Source: SHLQ01 sp964445255
GTDB lineage: Bacteria > Actinomycetota > Acidimicrobiia > Acidimicrobiales > SHLQ01
NCBI GenBank assembly: GCA_964445255.1
Contig: CAYUKM010000007.1
Span: 1-40,768, forward strand
Length of the DNA stretch: 40,768 nt
Direction: 5' to 3'
Part shown: one piece after another, positions 8,003 to 15,818 of the stretch
Position numbering within the stretch: position 1 is the stretch's first letter
Layout: each line of letters starts with the position of its first letter
The notes under the pieces: generated by a model
Seen by the model: only the letters and a program-made list of their open reading frames with translations
What the model was told of the DNA's origin: nothing
The model's database searches: none
Program-made: the position numbers and the translations under genes

Positions 8003-8618
8003 ATGAACACATGGGCACGAACACTTCTGCTCCTGGTCGGCGTGTTGACCCTCGCTGCCTGCGACCAGGACGAGAGCGATAGCGGCATCGTCAATGTGGC
8101 CATCAACGCCGACGGGGAGATCGTCGGGATCCCCCGTTCCGGAGCTCCAATGCGTTCCTAGAGTCCATTGGGGGTCCCTTACAGGAGCAGTTCGTCCGAA
8201 CGAGGCACTGCGCTCGTGGCACCTGTGTCCGAATCGATGACATGTCAACGATCGTGGAGTGGCCCGAGGGCAACCCGAGGACATTGCGGTCATCTACGAG
8301 ATCAATCTCGACGAGCCATGGGTGGGGCACATTCCGCCAGCCGACTCGTTCAGCAACAACTTCCGGGCGGGCTTTAGCGACATTCTGATCGCTCCGGACG
8401 AGACGATCGCGGTCGCCGCACAAGACTTCGGTGTGATCACGCGTTCGCCAGATCGCGAATGGTCGATCACCGTCGCCGACATCCGTACGCTTCCCAAGCG
8501 CGTCATTTTGATGCTCTGGACGGCTGGGGTGTTCACCCTCGCACTGGTGGCCATGGCGTTCGGGCCTCAGAACTATGGCCAACGACTCGCTCGAATCGGA
8601 CCCCGAAGAGCTTGCTAG
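8003..8618 (+). pseudogene. Frame-broken lipoprotein with C-terminal membrane segment
   Basis: ATG 8003 follows a purine-rich ribosome-binding region (GGGAGGGAAAGG, ending at 7995) and gives a lipoprotein signal with lipobox LTLAAC (Cys20), but the frame stops at 8161. A second frame then reads plausibly (NAFLESIGGPLQEQF, later DDMSTIVEWPEGNP), and a third, open 8259-8618, carries EDIAVIYEINLDEPWVG and a membrane helix (RVILMLWTAGVFTLALVAM). Each jump needs one extra C: in CCCCC at 8131-8135 and in CCC at 8274-8276. With both, one continuous protein of about 205 residues results. Third-codon GC is clearly higher in the proposed middle frame than in the stopped one. This is therefore either a recently broken gene or two base-calling errors. 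Function is unknown. The end shares CTAG with the convergent Tat-protein gene. Confidence 0.6.
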
Positions 8619-9208
8619 TCGATCACGTAAATGCGGATCTGATCGGCAAAGGAAGACGAGGCGAACATCGAGAGCGTTACCGTGCTGCCGGAGAAGGTGA
8701 CGGTGTCGTTGTTACCTTCTGGCGGTATCTCCATTCGGCGACGGCCTACCCCGTAGTTGATCCCCGGCACGCCCCACTGTGCATCGGTAGCGGCTAACGA
8801 GGCGTCGGTGAAGTCGTACCCGACGATCGTTCCGGGCAAGGTCACGGTTCCTGTAAGAGTGGCCGTTCCTGTCGCTGGGGAATAGTGAATGAGATACGAA
8901 CTGACCAGCTGACCTGTCGGAAGGGTCATTCCCGAGTCAGTGGATTGCCCGGAGGTCAACGTGTTGCAGGCCTCGGCAAACACAAAGAAGTCAGTATTTG
9001 ACGAGTACGTCGTGCCTTCAGGGCGCAGCGACTCCCCTGACGATAGCGTCGCGAACACTGCGTTGCCGGTGACGGTGGGATCCGGTGCAGAAGCTGCGGC
9101 TGCGGCGACGCGATCCAAGCCAACCACCGATGGAGCAACCCAGACGGCGGTGGCGGCAGCGGCTCCGGTCATTACCCGGCGACGTGATTGGTTGTGTTCG
9201 CTGCTCAT
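8615..9208 (-). CDS. Tat-exported protein of unknown function
   Basis: 197 residues. The N-terminus has the twin-arginine motif SRRRVMTG at residues 8-15, a hydrophobic region and an Ala-rich cleavage area around residues 36-42, so export in folded form by the Tat pathway is expected. The mature part is rich in Thr, Ser, Gly and Val with predicted beta strands (TATLTGTVTLPGTIVGYDF, DTVTFSGSTVTLSMF) and ends in RIYVID. It resembles a small extracellular beta-sandwich but matches no family I know; no catalytic motif is seen. Its stop codon overlaps that of the frame-broken gene on the other strand (CTAG). The ATG is preceded by a GAGTGGGTG-like site. Confidence 0.7.
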   Translation of the reverse strand: MSSEHNQSRRRVMTGAAAATAVWVAPSVVGLDRVAAAAASAPDPTVTGNAVFATLSSGESLRPEGTTYSSNTDFFVFAEACNTLTSGQSTDSGMTLPTGQLVSSYLIHYSPATGTATLTGTVTLPGTIVGYDFTDASLAATDAQWGVPGINYGVGRRRMEIPPEGNNDTVTFSGSTVTLSMFASSSFADQIRIYVID

Positions 9209-9323
9209 AGGTCACCCACTCTTCGACCGTTCCCTGAACCATCGGCTGTGGCGTCGTCCAATTGAGCACTGAAATCCGCGAGCATCGGCGACGGCGTGGT
9301 CCATCGGGGACCGACAACTCGAT

Positions 9324-9350
9324 GGAACCTCGCAGGGTCTTGGTGGCGTC
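9324..9350 (+). promoter_or_regulatory. Candidate ECF-sigma promoter (GGAACC-N17-CGTC)
   Basis: GGAACC at 9324-9329 and CGTC at 9347-9350 match the -35 GGAAC and -10 CGTC/CGTT classes used by ECF sigma factors, with a 17-bp spacer at the upper end of the usual range. It lies 33 bp before the ATG of the large exported protein. A short inverted repeat (GGTCC-ATCGG-GGACC, 9298-9312) sits just upstream. This is a motif match only. Confidence 0.35.
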
Positions 9351-9383
9351 TATAGCTGTCCCCTATCTACGAAGAGGAGAGCT

Positions 9384-10685
9384 ATGGCTATCCGATCACA
9401 CCAGCGAACTTCGCTCGCGATACTGCTAGCGGTTGTCGTTCTCGGAGTCCTAGGCGTTGCCACCCAACTAACCACCGCTCGCACCAACAACACGGCTGTC
9501 TCCAACTCCACATCAATTTCCAACCCCACAGCAGTTTCCGCGGAAGCGGTACCAGAGCGCCCTGGTGTGGAAACTTCATCGCTCACGCCAGAACCAGCAC
9601 CACAACGGACGGAGCTCATAGCTCAAAGCGACCTCACCTACCAGGGCTCGTTTCGCGTCCCCTATGGCGACGGCTCGAACGAGTCATCGCTGAGCTGGGG
9701 AGGCGCAGGACTCGGCTACAACCCGTCCAACGACTCGCTGTTCATTACCGGCCACAGCTGGCATCAGCTGACCGCGGAGATTTCGATCCCGGCACTATCA
9801 CGGGCTGCCAATCCGTCGTCTCTCGCACAGGCTCGGTTCCTTCAGCGTCCAGAGGATGCAACGGACGCGAAGTTACCGACGATCAACTCGCAAAGCGAGG
9901 CCCCGTTCGACCGAATCGGCGGCTACTTAGTCGACGGAAACGACCTCATCGTTTCGGGATACAACTTCTACGACGCGGCCAACCGACAGGTCAGCTCACA
10001 CCTGCTGACCGACACCGACCTCGGTTCGTCATCGGACTTCGCGTCGCTGACCAACGACGTGCAGCCAAGGTGGCTCGGTGGAGCAATGACCCACATTCCC
10101 GAGTCATGGCAGAGCGAATTCGGCGGGGACACGTTCATGACTGGTCTCTCCGGTGTTTCAATCCTCTCGAACTCATCCGTTGGGCCGTCAGCGGCCACCT
10201 TCACTCGCGACTCCTTGAGCGGAGGCAATGACGCCGAACTGGTTCTCGGGTATCCACTGTCGGATCCGCTCGGCGAGTACGACGTGCAGAGCGAGGTTTG
10301 GAACGGAACATCGGAAGTTCGAGGCATGGTCTTCCCCGAAGGCACCTCCAGCATCCTCTACTTCGGCACCCACGGCGTCGGTGAGTTCTGCTACGGCACC
10401 GGCCGGAACTGCGGTGACCCCGTGCAGCCCCACCAGGGAACCCACGCCTATCCGTACCGATATCAGATTTGGGCTTACGACGCTGCTGATCTGGCGTCGG
10501 TGTTTGCCGGTGAGGCCGCACCAGAGACCATCGAGCCCTACGGCGTGTGGGAGCTCGAGTTGCCATACTCACCTGATCGAACCGAGATCGATGGCGCCAC
10601 CTATGACCCCGAGACCGGACGGATCTTCATCTCCCAAGCCTTCGCAGACGGAGACCACCCAGTAATCCACGTGTTTACGCTCTAG
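9384..10685 (+). CDS. Large membrane-anchored or secreted protein of unknown function
   Basis: 433 residues, starting at an ATG with GAGGAGAG upstream. A signal-anchor (SLAILLAVVVLGVLGVATQL, about residues 10-29) is followed by a Ser/Thr/Asn/Pro-rich low-complexity linker to about residue 75, then a globular region with many short beta-strand and turn segments (LSWGGAGLGYNP, SLFITGHSWH, DLIVSGYNFYDA, ILYFGTHGVGEFCYG, RIFISQAF). The spacing suggests a beta-propeller-like extracellular domain, but no diagnostic repeat or catalytic triad is evident. Two cysteines (CYGTGRNC) could form a disulfide. It is divergent from the Tat protein. I do not recognise the family. Confidence 0.75.
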   Translation: MAIRSHQRTSLAILLAVVVLGVLGVATQLTTARTNNTAVSNSTSISNPTAVSAEAVPERPGVETSSLTPEPAPQRTELIAQSDLTYQGSFRVPYGDGSNESSLSWGGAGLGYNPSNDSLFITGHSWHQLTAEISIPALSRAANPSSLAQARFLQRPEDATDAKLPTINSQSEAPFDRIGGYLVDGNDLIVSGYNFYDAANRQVSSHLLTDTDLGSSSDFASLTNDVQPRWLGGAMTHIPESWQSEFGGDTFMTGLSGVSILSNSSVGPSAATFTRDSLSGGNDAELVLGYPLSDPLGEYDVQSEVWNGTSEVRGMVFPEGTSSILYFGTHGVGEFCYGTGRNCGDPVQPHQGTHAYPYRYQIWAYDAADLASVFAGEAAPETIEPYGVWELELPYSPDRTEIDGATYDPETGRIFISQAFADGDHPVIHVFTL

Positions 10686-10777
10686 CTCTGGTCCCTTTAG
10701 CCGCCAGCGACTCCGCCGCGTGGCTAGCCTCGGTGGGGGTCCACAGGTGCCATCATCGGAGATGCAAGGCTCAACTG

Positions 10778-11434
10778 ATGGTTCACTTACCTGAGTCGTT
10801 GCCCGTTGTGCTTGTGCCGGGAGGGCTCTACGACGAGCCTCCGGTAACTGCCCAGTGGTTCTGGGTGGAGACGGGCGTGGCTCCGATGTTGAGCCGTCGC
10901 AACGTTGAGGTACTCGTTCATGAACGACCGAGCGCACCAAAGTCCTGGACCGAAGAGGCTGAGGCTCTGTCAGCGACGATCGAGGCTGCAGGCCATGAGC
11001 GGGTCGCGCTGATCGCGGGTTCGAACGGTTGTAGCGCTGCGGTTCGACTCATGCTCGACCGGCCTGAACTCGTGGCTCGAACCATGTTGTGTTGGCCCGC
11101 GACCGCGGGCAACCCGGTGATCGACGGCCTGGCGTCAACGATCATCGCCGACGTGCACGACGAGGCGGTTGCCGAAGCACTGCTGACTGGCGGTCCGTTA
11201 CGTGGGTCCACCGCCGACGAGCTCGCCACGCTATCGGGTGAGGTCGTTGTCTATCCGTCTATGCCCGAGAGCCAGGCCCACCAGCGATCGACGATCACTG
11301 AGCTGCTCACGACGATCCCAGGCGTCATGCTCGTCGGAGGCAGCCCCGAACCGTTCGACGATGCATTCGCGGATTTTGTAGAGGGTTTTGTCGACCTGGT
11401 CGAAGCCTTCTCTATGATCCACCACAACGACTAG
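10778..11434 (+). CDS. Alpha/beta-hydrolase-like protein
   Basis: 218 residues from ATG 10778, with AAGG eight bases upstream; the longer GTG start at 10733 lacks a site. The order of elements fits an alpha/beta hydrolase: LPVVLVPGGLYD with an oxyanion-type Gly-Gly turn, VEVLVHERPS, then VALIAGSNGCSAAVRL with a nucleophile-elbow serine (Ser82 in AGSNG), LCWPATAG after the next strand, and a late strand VMLVGGSPEPFDDA. The elbow has Ala where most members have Gly two residues before the serine. No C-terminal His in the usual Gly-His position is obvious, so activity is uncertain. It could be a degenerate or non-catalytic member. It is convergent with the fibronectin-III lipoprotein 17 bp away. 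Confidence 0.65.
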   Translation: MVHLPESLPVVLVPGGLYDEPPVTAQWFWVETGVAPMLSRRNVEVLVHERPSAPKSWTEEAEALSATIEAAGHERVALIAGSNGCSAAVRLMLDRPELVARTMLCWPATAGNPVIDGLASTIIADVHDEAVAEALLTGGPLRGSTADELATLSGEVVVYPSMPESQAHQRSTITELLTTIPGVMLVGGSPEPFDDAFADFVEGFVDLVEAFSMIHHND

Positions 11435-11451
11435 ACCGTCAGCTGCTTGGG

Positions 11452-12333
11452 TTAACCAGCTTCGATCACGACAGTTTGCTCGATGCCTTCGGAGAGATTC
11501 CAGTGGAAGTCGAGGGCGAGGACGCTGTACGTGACGTCGCCTGCTGGAGGGTCTGGGTCGATGAACGACATCTGATCAAGGTTCCAGGTCATGCCGACGG
11601 TCTCCAGTTCTGCGCCTGCTTCCCCTCGGACAATCCGGTAGCCGTGAAGCTGGAAGTTTTCTGCTGGGGCTGTCCACGAAATGAGAACCTGGCCGTCGCC
11701 ATCTTCGACCTCAAAGTCGATCGGAGCCGGCGGCTCATCGTCGGTCACGGCGAAGGTCAAGTGCCAGCCAATAGATGCCACCGAACCGTCTTCGTTGAGA
11801 CCACGAACGCCGTACCAATAGGCGGTCCCCTCGACGACGCTAGTGTCCTCGAACGTTCCCGTTGCGTCGATACTGACAACCAGGGTGTCAGCGGTCATCA
11901 CCGACGCGTCTGGCTCGTCCTCCACGCTTGCCGGGAGATCTGCCTCGATGCGATGAAGCTCGTAGGAAGAAGCTCCCTCGGGAGCCGACCACACTACATC
12001 GATCAGCGACGCGCTCATCAGTCGACGCGACACCCACGCCAACGTGTCGTCAATTGCAGAAGCTTCCCTCGGCACGGGATCGCTGAAGGCTTCCACTGGA
12101 GCTACGTCAGTTCCAAGGTCCGGATCCTGTTCAGACTCACTCGATAGAGGTTCTTGGTCCTCTGCCGCAGCCTCAGTGGTGGAAGAAACTTGAGGAGCGG
12201 CCGCTGCCGCTGTTGTGGTAGTTGACACGACGGCATCGTCCGGCGCTGACTCAGAGTCTGAGCTGCAACCTGCGAGCGCGATCAGTACGAGCAGGACGCC
12301 GAAGAATCGGCTGATGATTGCTCGTTGGGTCAT
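11452..12333 (-). CDS. Lipoprotein with fibronectin type III-like domains
   Basis: 293 residues with a lipoprotein signal (lipobox LALAGC-like, Cys23). A Ser/Thr/Ala/Glu-rich linker runs to about residue 90. Two fibronectin III-like modules follow: SLIDVVWSAPEGASSYELHR to about 185 and PPAPIDFEVEDGDGQVLISW onward, each with the Trp and Tyr core residues (ASSYELHRIE, LHGYRIVRGE). The protein should be anchored outside the membrane and present the modules for binding or as spacers. No enzyme domain is seen. The ATG at 12333 has only a weak ribosome-binding site. A second lipoprotein gene lies upstream on the same strand. Confidence 0.75.
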   Translation of the reverse strand: MTQRAIISRFFGVLLVLIALAGCSSDSESAPDDAVVSTTTTAAAAAPQVSSTTEAAAEDQEPLSSESEQDPDLGTDVAPVEAFSDPVPREASAIDDTLAWVSRRLMSASLIDVVWSAPEGASSYELHRIEADLPASVEDEPDASVMTADTLVVSIDATGTFEDTSVVEGTAYWYGVRGLNEDGSVASIGWHLTFAVTDDEPPAPIDFEVEDGDGQVLISWTAPAENFQLHGYRIVRGEAGAELETVGMTWNLDQMSFIDPDPPAGDVTYSVLALDFHWNLSEGIEQTVVIEAG

Positions 12334-12413
12334 CCATCCAAGGTACTCGCGGGCGCTGGTGCAATTAGAGCACTATAGATCGAGCGAGAAGAATCAGGTC
12401 GTGTGGATTCTGG

Positions 12414-13055
12414 TTACTCGAATTCGACCACTACGGGTTCGTCATGCACCGATACGGATTGCCAGTGGCTTGCAGTGAACTCGCCGCCCGGCGACGCGAT
12501 CGTCAACGTATCGTCCTCGACCAGGTCGATCTCGACTATTCCGCCATCGGAGAAGATCGACGACAGCGGGCTTGAGCAGTTCGGTGGTGGCTCGTCATTG
12601 ATGACGAGCCAGCCGTCGCGGACAGCGGTGCTGGTTGTGAACCCACCGGTGGTGCATTCATCGCGGAACCAGGACACGAGGCCTTCGCCTTGGCGCCATG
12701 CGAAGGAAATTGCCCCCGTGTGGGGCTCAGAGTCGATCTCGTCAATGAGCCACGCCGTTCCTTGGAGAGGAAGGATCTCTTCCGCGTTGATGACCTGACC
12801 GAACAGCGGCGTCGAGCCATCCGCAACGGCCCCTGAAGCTATCTCATCACTGGGTTCACCCGCGTCGCCCGAAGAGTCGTCACCGCCGGAGAATTCACCC
12901 GAACTGGCACGTGCGCTAGTCGAGTCTTCATCGTCCTGTGTTGCGACCGATTCGTCGCCACCAGCGTCAATGGTCGCTGAATCATTGCCTCCGCAGGCGG
13001 CCAAGAGCCACACGAGAAGCAGGAGTCCAATTACGTTGTTCGCCGTCACGGTCAT
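12414..13055 (-). CDS. Lipoprotein with a possible META/HslJ-like domain
   Basis: 213 residues from ATG 13055, which gives a proper lipoprotein signal (IGLLLLVWLLAAC, Cys21); the longer frame from 13109 would bury it. A Ser/Asp/Glu-rich linker runs to about residue 85. The C-terminal domain has LQGTAWLIDEIDSEP, ISFAWRQGEG, a pair of cysteines (DECTTGGF and PPNCSSP) and strand DDTLTIASPGG. The L-x-G-T-x-W opening resembles the META/HslJ domain seen in bacterial lipoproteins; this is a pattern judgement at low to moderate certainty. It lies in the same exported-protein neighbourhood as the preceding entries. The 170 bp upstream hold no gene. Confidence 0.6.
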   Translation of the reverse strand: MTVTANNVIGLLLLVWLLAACGGNDSATIDAGGDESVATQDDEDSTSARASSGEFSGGDDSSGDAGEPSDEIASGAVADGSTPLFGQVINAEEILPLQGTAWLIDEIDSEPHTGAISFAWRQGEGLVSWFRDECTTGGFTTSTAVRDGWLVINDEPPPNCSSPLSSIFSDGGIVEIDLVEDDTLTIASPGGEFTASHWQSVSVHDEPVVVEFE

Positions 13056-13187
13056 ACAACTACTACGTCGGCTAAAGCCACGCGAAGTTGCAGAAATGGA
13101 ATCCACCAAAACCTGGGAAATCGCAGCACAAAACGCCCCGATTGCGCGCAGCTGCGAAGCTCAGGCGCTATCGCTCTGCAGCCCGGA

Positions 13188-13217
13188 GGGGCAAAATCGC
13201 GACAGAGTCGCTGCCCC
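13188..13217 (-). terminator. Hairpin after the 819-residue FAD/GcvT gene
   Basis: GGGGCA (13188-13193) pairs with TGCCCC (13212-13217), and GCGAC (13199-13203) pairs with GTCGC (13207-13211). The result is an eleven-pair stem with a five-base bulge (AAATC) and an AGA loop. It lies just beyond the stop codon at 13225 on the minus strand. There is no U-run. Confidence 0.5.
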
Positions 13218-13224
13218 GTAGAGA

Positions 13225-15684
13225 TCAGAGCCAAGGGCGAAGTTGGGCCTGAGCATCGACCATGCGGCCGGGGAGTTCGATCTGCCAGATGCCGGATTCG
13301 ATCCAGGCTTTATCGGCTCGTTCGCCCGCTTCGACTTCGTCGTCGGAACGATAGGCCCACGCCATGCCGACCGCGGCGCCGACGGTGTGACCCCACATGC
13401 CGTCGGTTACGTATCCCACCCGCACGCCGTCGCGGTAGACGGGTTCGTGGTGGTGCAGTAGGACCGACTCGTCGTGGACGGCGACCTGGATGAGGCGTCG
13501 GGTGTTGCCGTCGGCCTTTTGTGCGGCGAGGGCTTCCTTGCCGCGGAAGTCCTTGTTCCAATCGACGGCGAAGTTGAGGCCCGACTGCACAGGGTTGTCG
13601 TCAGGCGTGACTTCGTGGCCCCAGTGGCGGTAGCCCTTCTCGAATCGAAGCGAGTTGAGCGTGTGGTAACCGGCAAGTTCCATGCCATGGGGCTTCCCGG
13701 CTTCCATCAACATGTCGAACACGTGCACGGCGAACTCGGTCGGTACATACAGCTCCCAACCCAACTCACCGACGTAGCTCATGCGGTTAGCCCGCACGTA
13801 ACAGCTGCCGATGTCGATCTGTTGGTGCGTCGCGAACGGGAAGGCTTCTTCGCCCATGTCGGCTTGGGTAAGTGACTGCACAATGTCACGTGAAGCCGGG
13901 CCCATCACCGCGAGCACGGCGAAGGCCGAGGTGATGTCGGTGACGGTTGCGTTGGCCTCTCCCCCGGGATGGTTCAGGATGGCTTGCTCAATCGCGAACA
14001 GGTCTCGTGCTCGAGTGCCTGCGCCGCCGATGACCCAGAATTCATTCTCGGAGATTCGGCTGATGGTTAGGTCGGCTTCGATGCCGCCGTTGTCGTTGAG
14101 CCATTGGGTGTAGACCGAGCCCCCGATGTCTCCGGCGACCGGGCCCGACGACATGTAGCTCAACACGTCGGCCGCGTCGCGCCCCTTGACGGCGAATTTG
14201 GCGAACGAGGTCAGGTCGAACAGGCCTGCCTTCTCTCGGACGGCGGTGTGTTCGATGCGGTTTGCGTCGTGCCAGTTCTGGCGACCCCAGCTGTATTCAT
14301 ATTTCGCCTCGATCCCAAGGTCGGGCTTGGCGTAGAAGTTCGGTCGCTCCCAACCCATGACCGAACCCCACGCAGCCCCGTGCGCTTCGAGCCGATCGTG
14401 CAGCGGCGATCGACGGATGTCTCGGGCGGTCTCGTATTGGCGGTGCGGCCAGTGCGGTGCATAGAGCAGGCCGAGGCCTTCGACCGTGCGATCACGAAGG
14501 AACTTCTCGGTGCCATGAAACGGTTCGAACCGGCGGATGTCGACATCGGACAAGTCGATGTGCTGCTCGCCCTCGGTCATCCAATGGGCAAGGGCCATGC
14601 CAGCGCCACCCGCCGACTGAATGCCGATCGAGTTGAAGCCTGCAGCAACCCACATGCCCGGCAGGTTTGTGGCCTCGCCCAGGATGTAGCTGTCGTCGGG
14701 GGTAAAGCTCTCGGGGCCGTCGAAGATCAGGCGTAAGCCAGCTTCGTGGAGGACCGGAATGCGGTCGAACGTTGGCGGCAAGTATTCGGCGAGATGGTCT
14801 GCGTCGGGGTCGAGCGAAATGAATGACTTGTCGATGGGAGGTGGCCCGGCTGCTGGCCAAGGATCCGCGACCGGCTCAAACAGGCCGACCAATAGCGATC
14901 CGCCAGCTTCGGGCTTCAAGTAGGCGTAGCGGTCGGGGTCACGGAGAATCGGCCACTCGGCGTCGAGGCCTTCGATCGGCTCAGTCACGACGTAGTAGTG
15001 ATGCGCAGCGTGCAGTGGAACTTGCACGCCTTGCTTCGCTGCAAGGTGACGGGTCCACAATCCGCATGCGAGTACGACCTGGTCAGCTTCGATTCGTTGC
15101 CCGTCGTCGGTGATCACGCCGACGCAGCGACCGTTCTCCACGATCAGGTCGTCGACGCCGGTGCCCTCATAGAGTTTGGCGCCGCCCATGCGTGCGCCCT
15201 TCATGAGGGCTTGGGTGACATCGGACGGCCCGACTGCGCCATCTTCGGGAAGCCAGATGCCGCCGACGATGTCGTCGACGTGACACATCGGGAACTTGTC
15301 GAGAATCTCAGCAGGCGAGATCTCCTCGGCGACAACGCCGAGGTATCGCGCCATCGCCGCGGTACGGCGTAGCTCTTCCCATCGGTGTTCGGTGCTGGCG
15401 AGCGAGATCGCGCCGGGTGCGAGGAAGCCAGTGGCCTGGCCAGTCTCCTCTTCGAGCGTCTTATAGAGCTCCAAGCTGTATTGGGCGAGGCGGGTTAAGT
15501 TCTCGGTCGCTCGGAGCTGGGCGACGAGGCCAGCCGCGTGCCATGTGGTGCCGCCGGTCAGCTCATGTCGCTCGAGAACCGCAACGTCACTACGCCCAAG
15601 CTTGGTCAGGTGATAGGCAATCGACGCGCCGACGATGCCACCACCAACAACGACAACATCGACAGAGTCAGGAACCTCAGCCAC
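13225..15684 (-). CDS. Dimethylglycine/sarcosine dehydrogenase-type FAD-GcvT protein (paralog 1)
   Basis: 819 residues with the two-half architecture of mitochondrial-type dimethylglycine and sarcosine dehydrogenases. The N-terminal DAO-type FAD domain has dinucleotide motif VVVGGGIVGASIAYHL (residues 11-26), and GGTTWHAAGL carries the histidine (His49) at the position of the covalent FAD attachment in DMGDH/SarDH. The middle FAO_M linker is followed by GcvT-type folate-binding and GcvT_C domains from about residue 430 (MGWERPNFYAK, FDLTSFAKFAVKGRDA, YVGELGWELYVPTE, GYHTLNSLRFEKGYRHWG). The family oxidatively demethylates N-methylglycines and passes the one-carbon unit to tetrahydrofolate. 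It starts at GTG 15684 with GGGGGTGA upstream. The exact substrate (dimethylglycine, sarcosine or another N-methyl compound) cannot be fixed. Confidence 0.82.
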   Translation of the reverse strand: MAEVPDSVDVVVVGGGIVGASIAYHLTKLGRSDVAVLERHELTGGTTWHAAGLVAQLRATENLTRLAQYSLELYKTLEEETGQATGFLAPGAISLASTEHRWEELRRTAAMARYLGVVAEEISPAEILDKFPMCHVDDIVGGIWLPEDGAVGPSDVTQALMKGARMGGAKLYEGTGVDDLIVENGRCVGVITDDGQRIEADQVVLACGLWTRHLAAKQGVQVPLHAAHHYYVVTEPIEGLDAEWPILRDPDRYAYLKPEAGGSLLVGLFEPVADPWPAAGPPPIDKSFISLDPDADHLAEYLPPTFDRIPVLHEAGLRLIFDGPESFTPDDSYILGEATNLPGMWVAAGFNSIGIQSAGGAGMALAHWMTEGEQHIDLSDVDIRRFEPFHGTEKFLRDRTVEGLGLLYAPHWPHRQYETARDIRRSPLHDRLEAHGAAWGSVMGWERPNFYAKPDLGIEAKYEYSWGRQNWHDANRIEHTAVREKAGLFDLTSFAKFAVKGRDAADVLSYMSSGPVAGDIGGSVYTQWLNDNGGIEADLTISRISENEFWVIGGAGTRARDLFAIEQAILNHPGGEANATVTDITSAFAVLAVMGPASRDIVQSLTQADMGEEAFPFATHQQIDIGSCYVRANRMSYVGELGWELYVPTEFAVHVFDMLMEAGKPHGMELAGYHTLNSLRFEKGYRHWGHEVTPDDNPVQSGLNFAVDWNKDFRGKEALAAQKADGNTRRLIQVAVHDESVLLHHHEPVYRDGVRVGYVTDGMWGHTVGAAVGMAWAYRSDDEVEAGERADKAWIESGIWQIELPGRMVDAQAQLRPWL

Positions 15685-15700
15685 CGTTCACCCCCATTGA

Positions 15701-15812
15701 AAATCTGTGGTCCGTTTTAAGTGCTATCACCTGAATTTCGACCACAGATTCCGTACCGGCAGATCTGTGGTCCGTTTCCGGTGCTATCGCCTGGTTTTCG
15801 ACCACAGATTTT
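15701..15812 (+). repeat. Tandem pair of two-tier hairpins, 60-bp period (family members 1 and 2)
   Basis: Two copies start 60 bp apart. Copy 1 has outer arms AATCTGTGGTC (15702-15712) and GACCACAGATT (15740-15750). Copy 2 has ATCTGTGGTC (15763-15772) and GACCACAGAT (15800-15809), extendable by a G-U and an A-T pair. Inside, both have CGTTT on the left, a short inner stem capped by CTAT, and a T-rich right side ending TTTCG. The copies differ at 7 of the first 50 positions; one inner-stem U-A pair is replaced by U-G, which keeps pairing. They fill the gap between the two FAD/GcvT genes and end just short of the upstream stop codon. Possible roles are a transcript-processing or attenuation structure, or a small dispersed palindromic element. 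Confidence 0.75.
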
Positions 15813-15818
15813 GACCGG

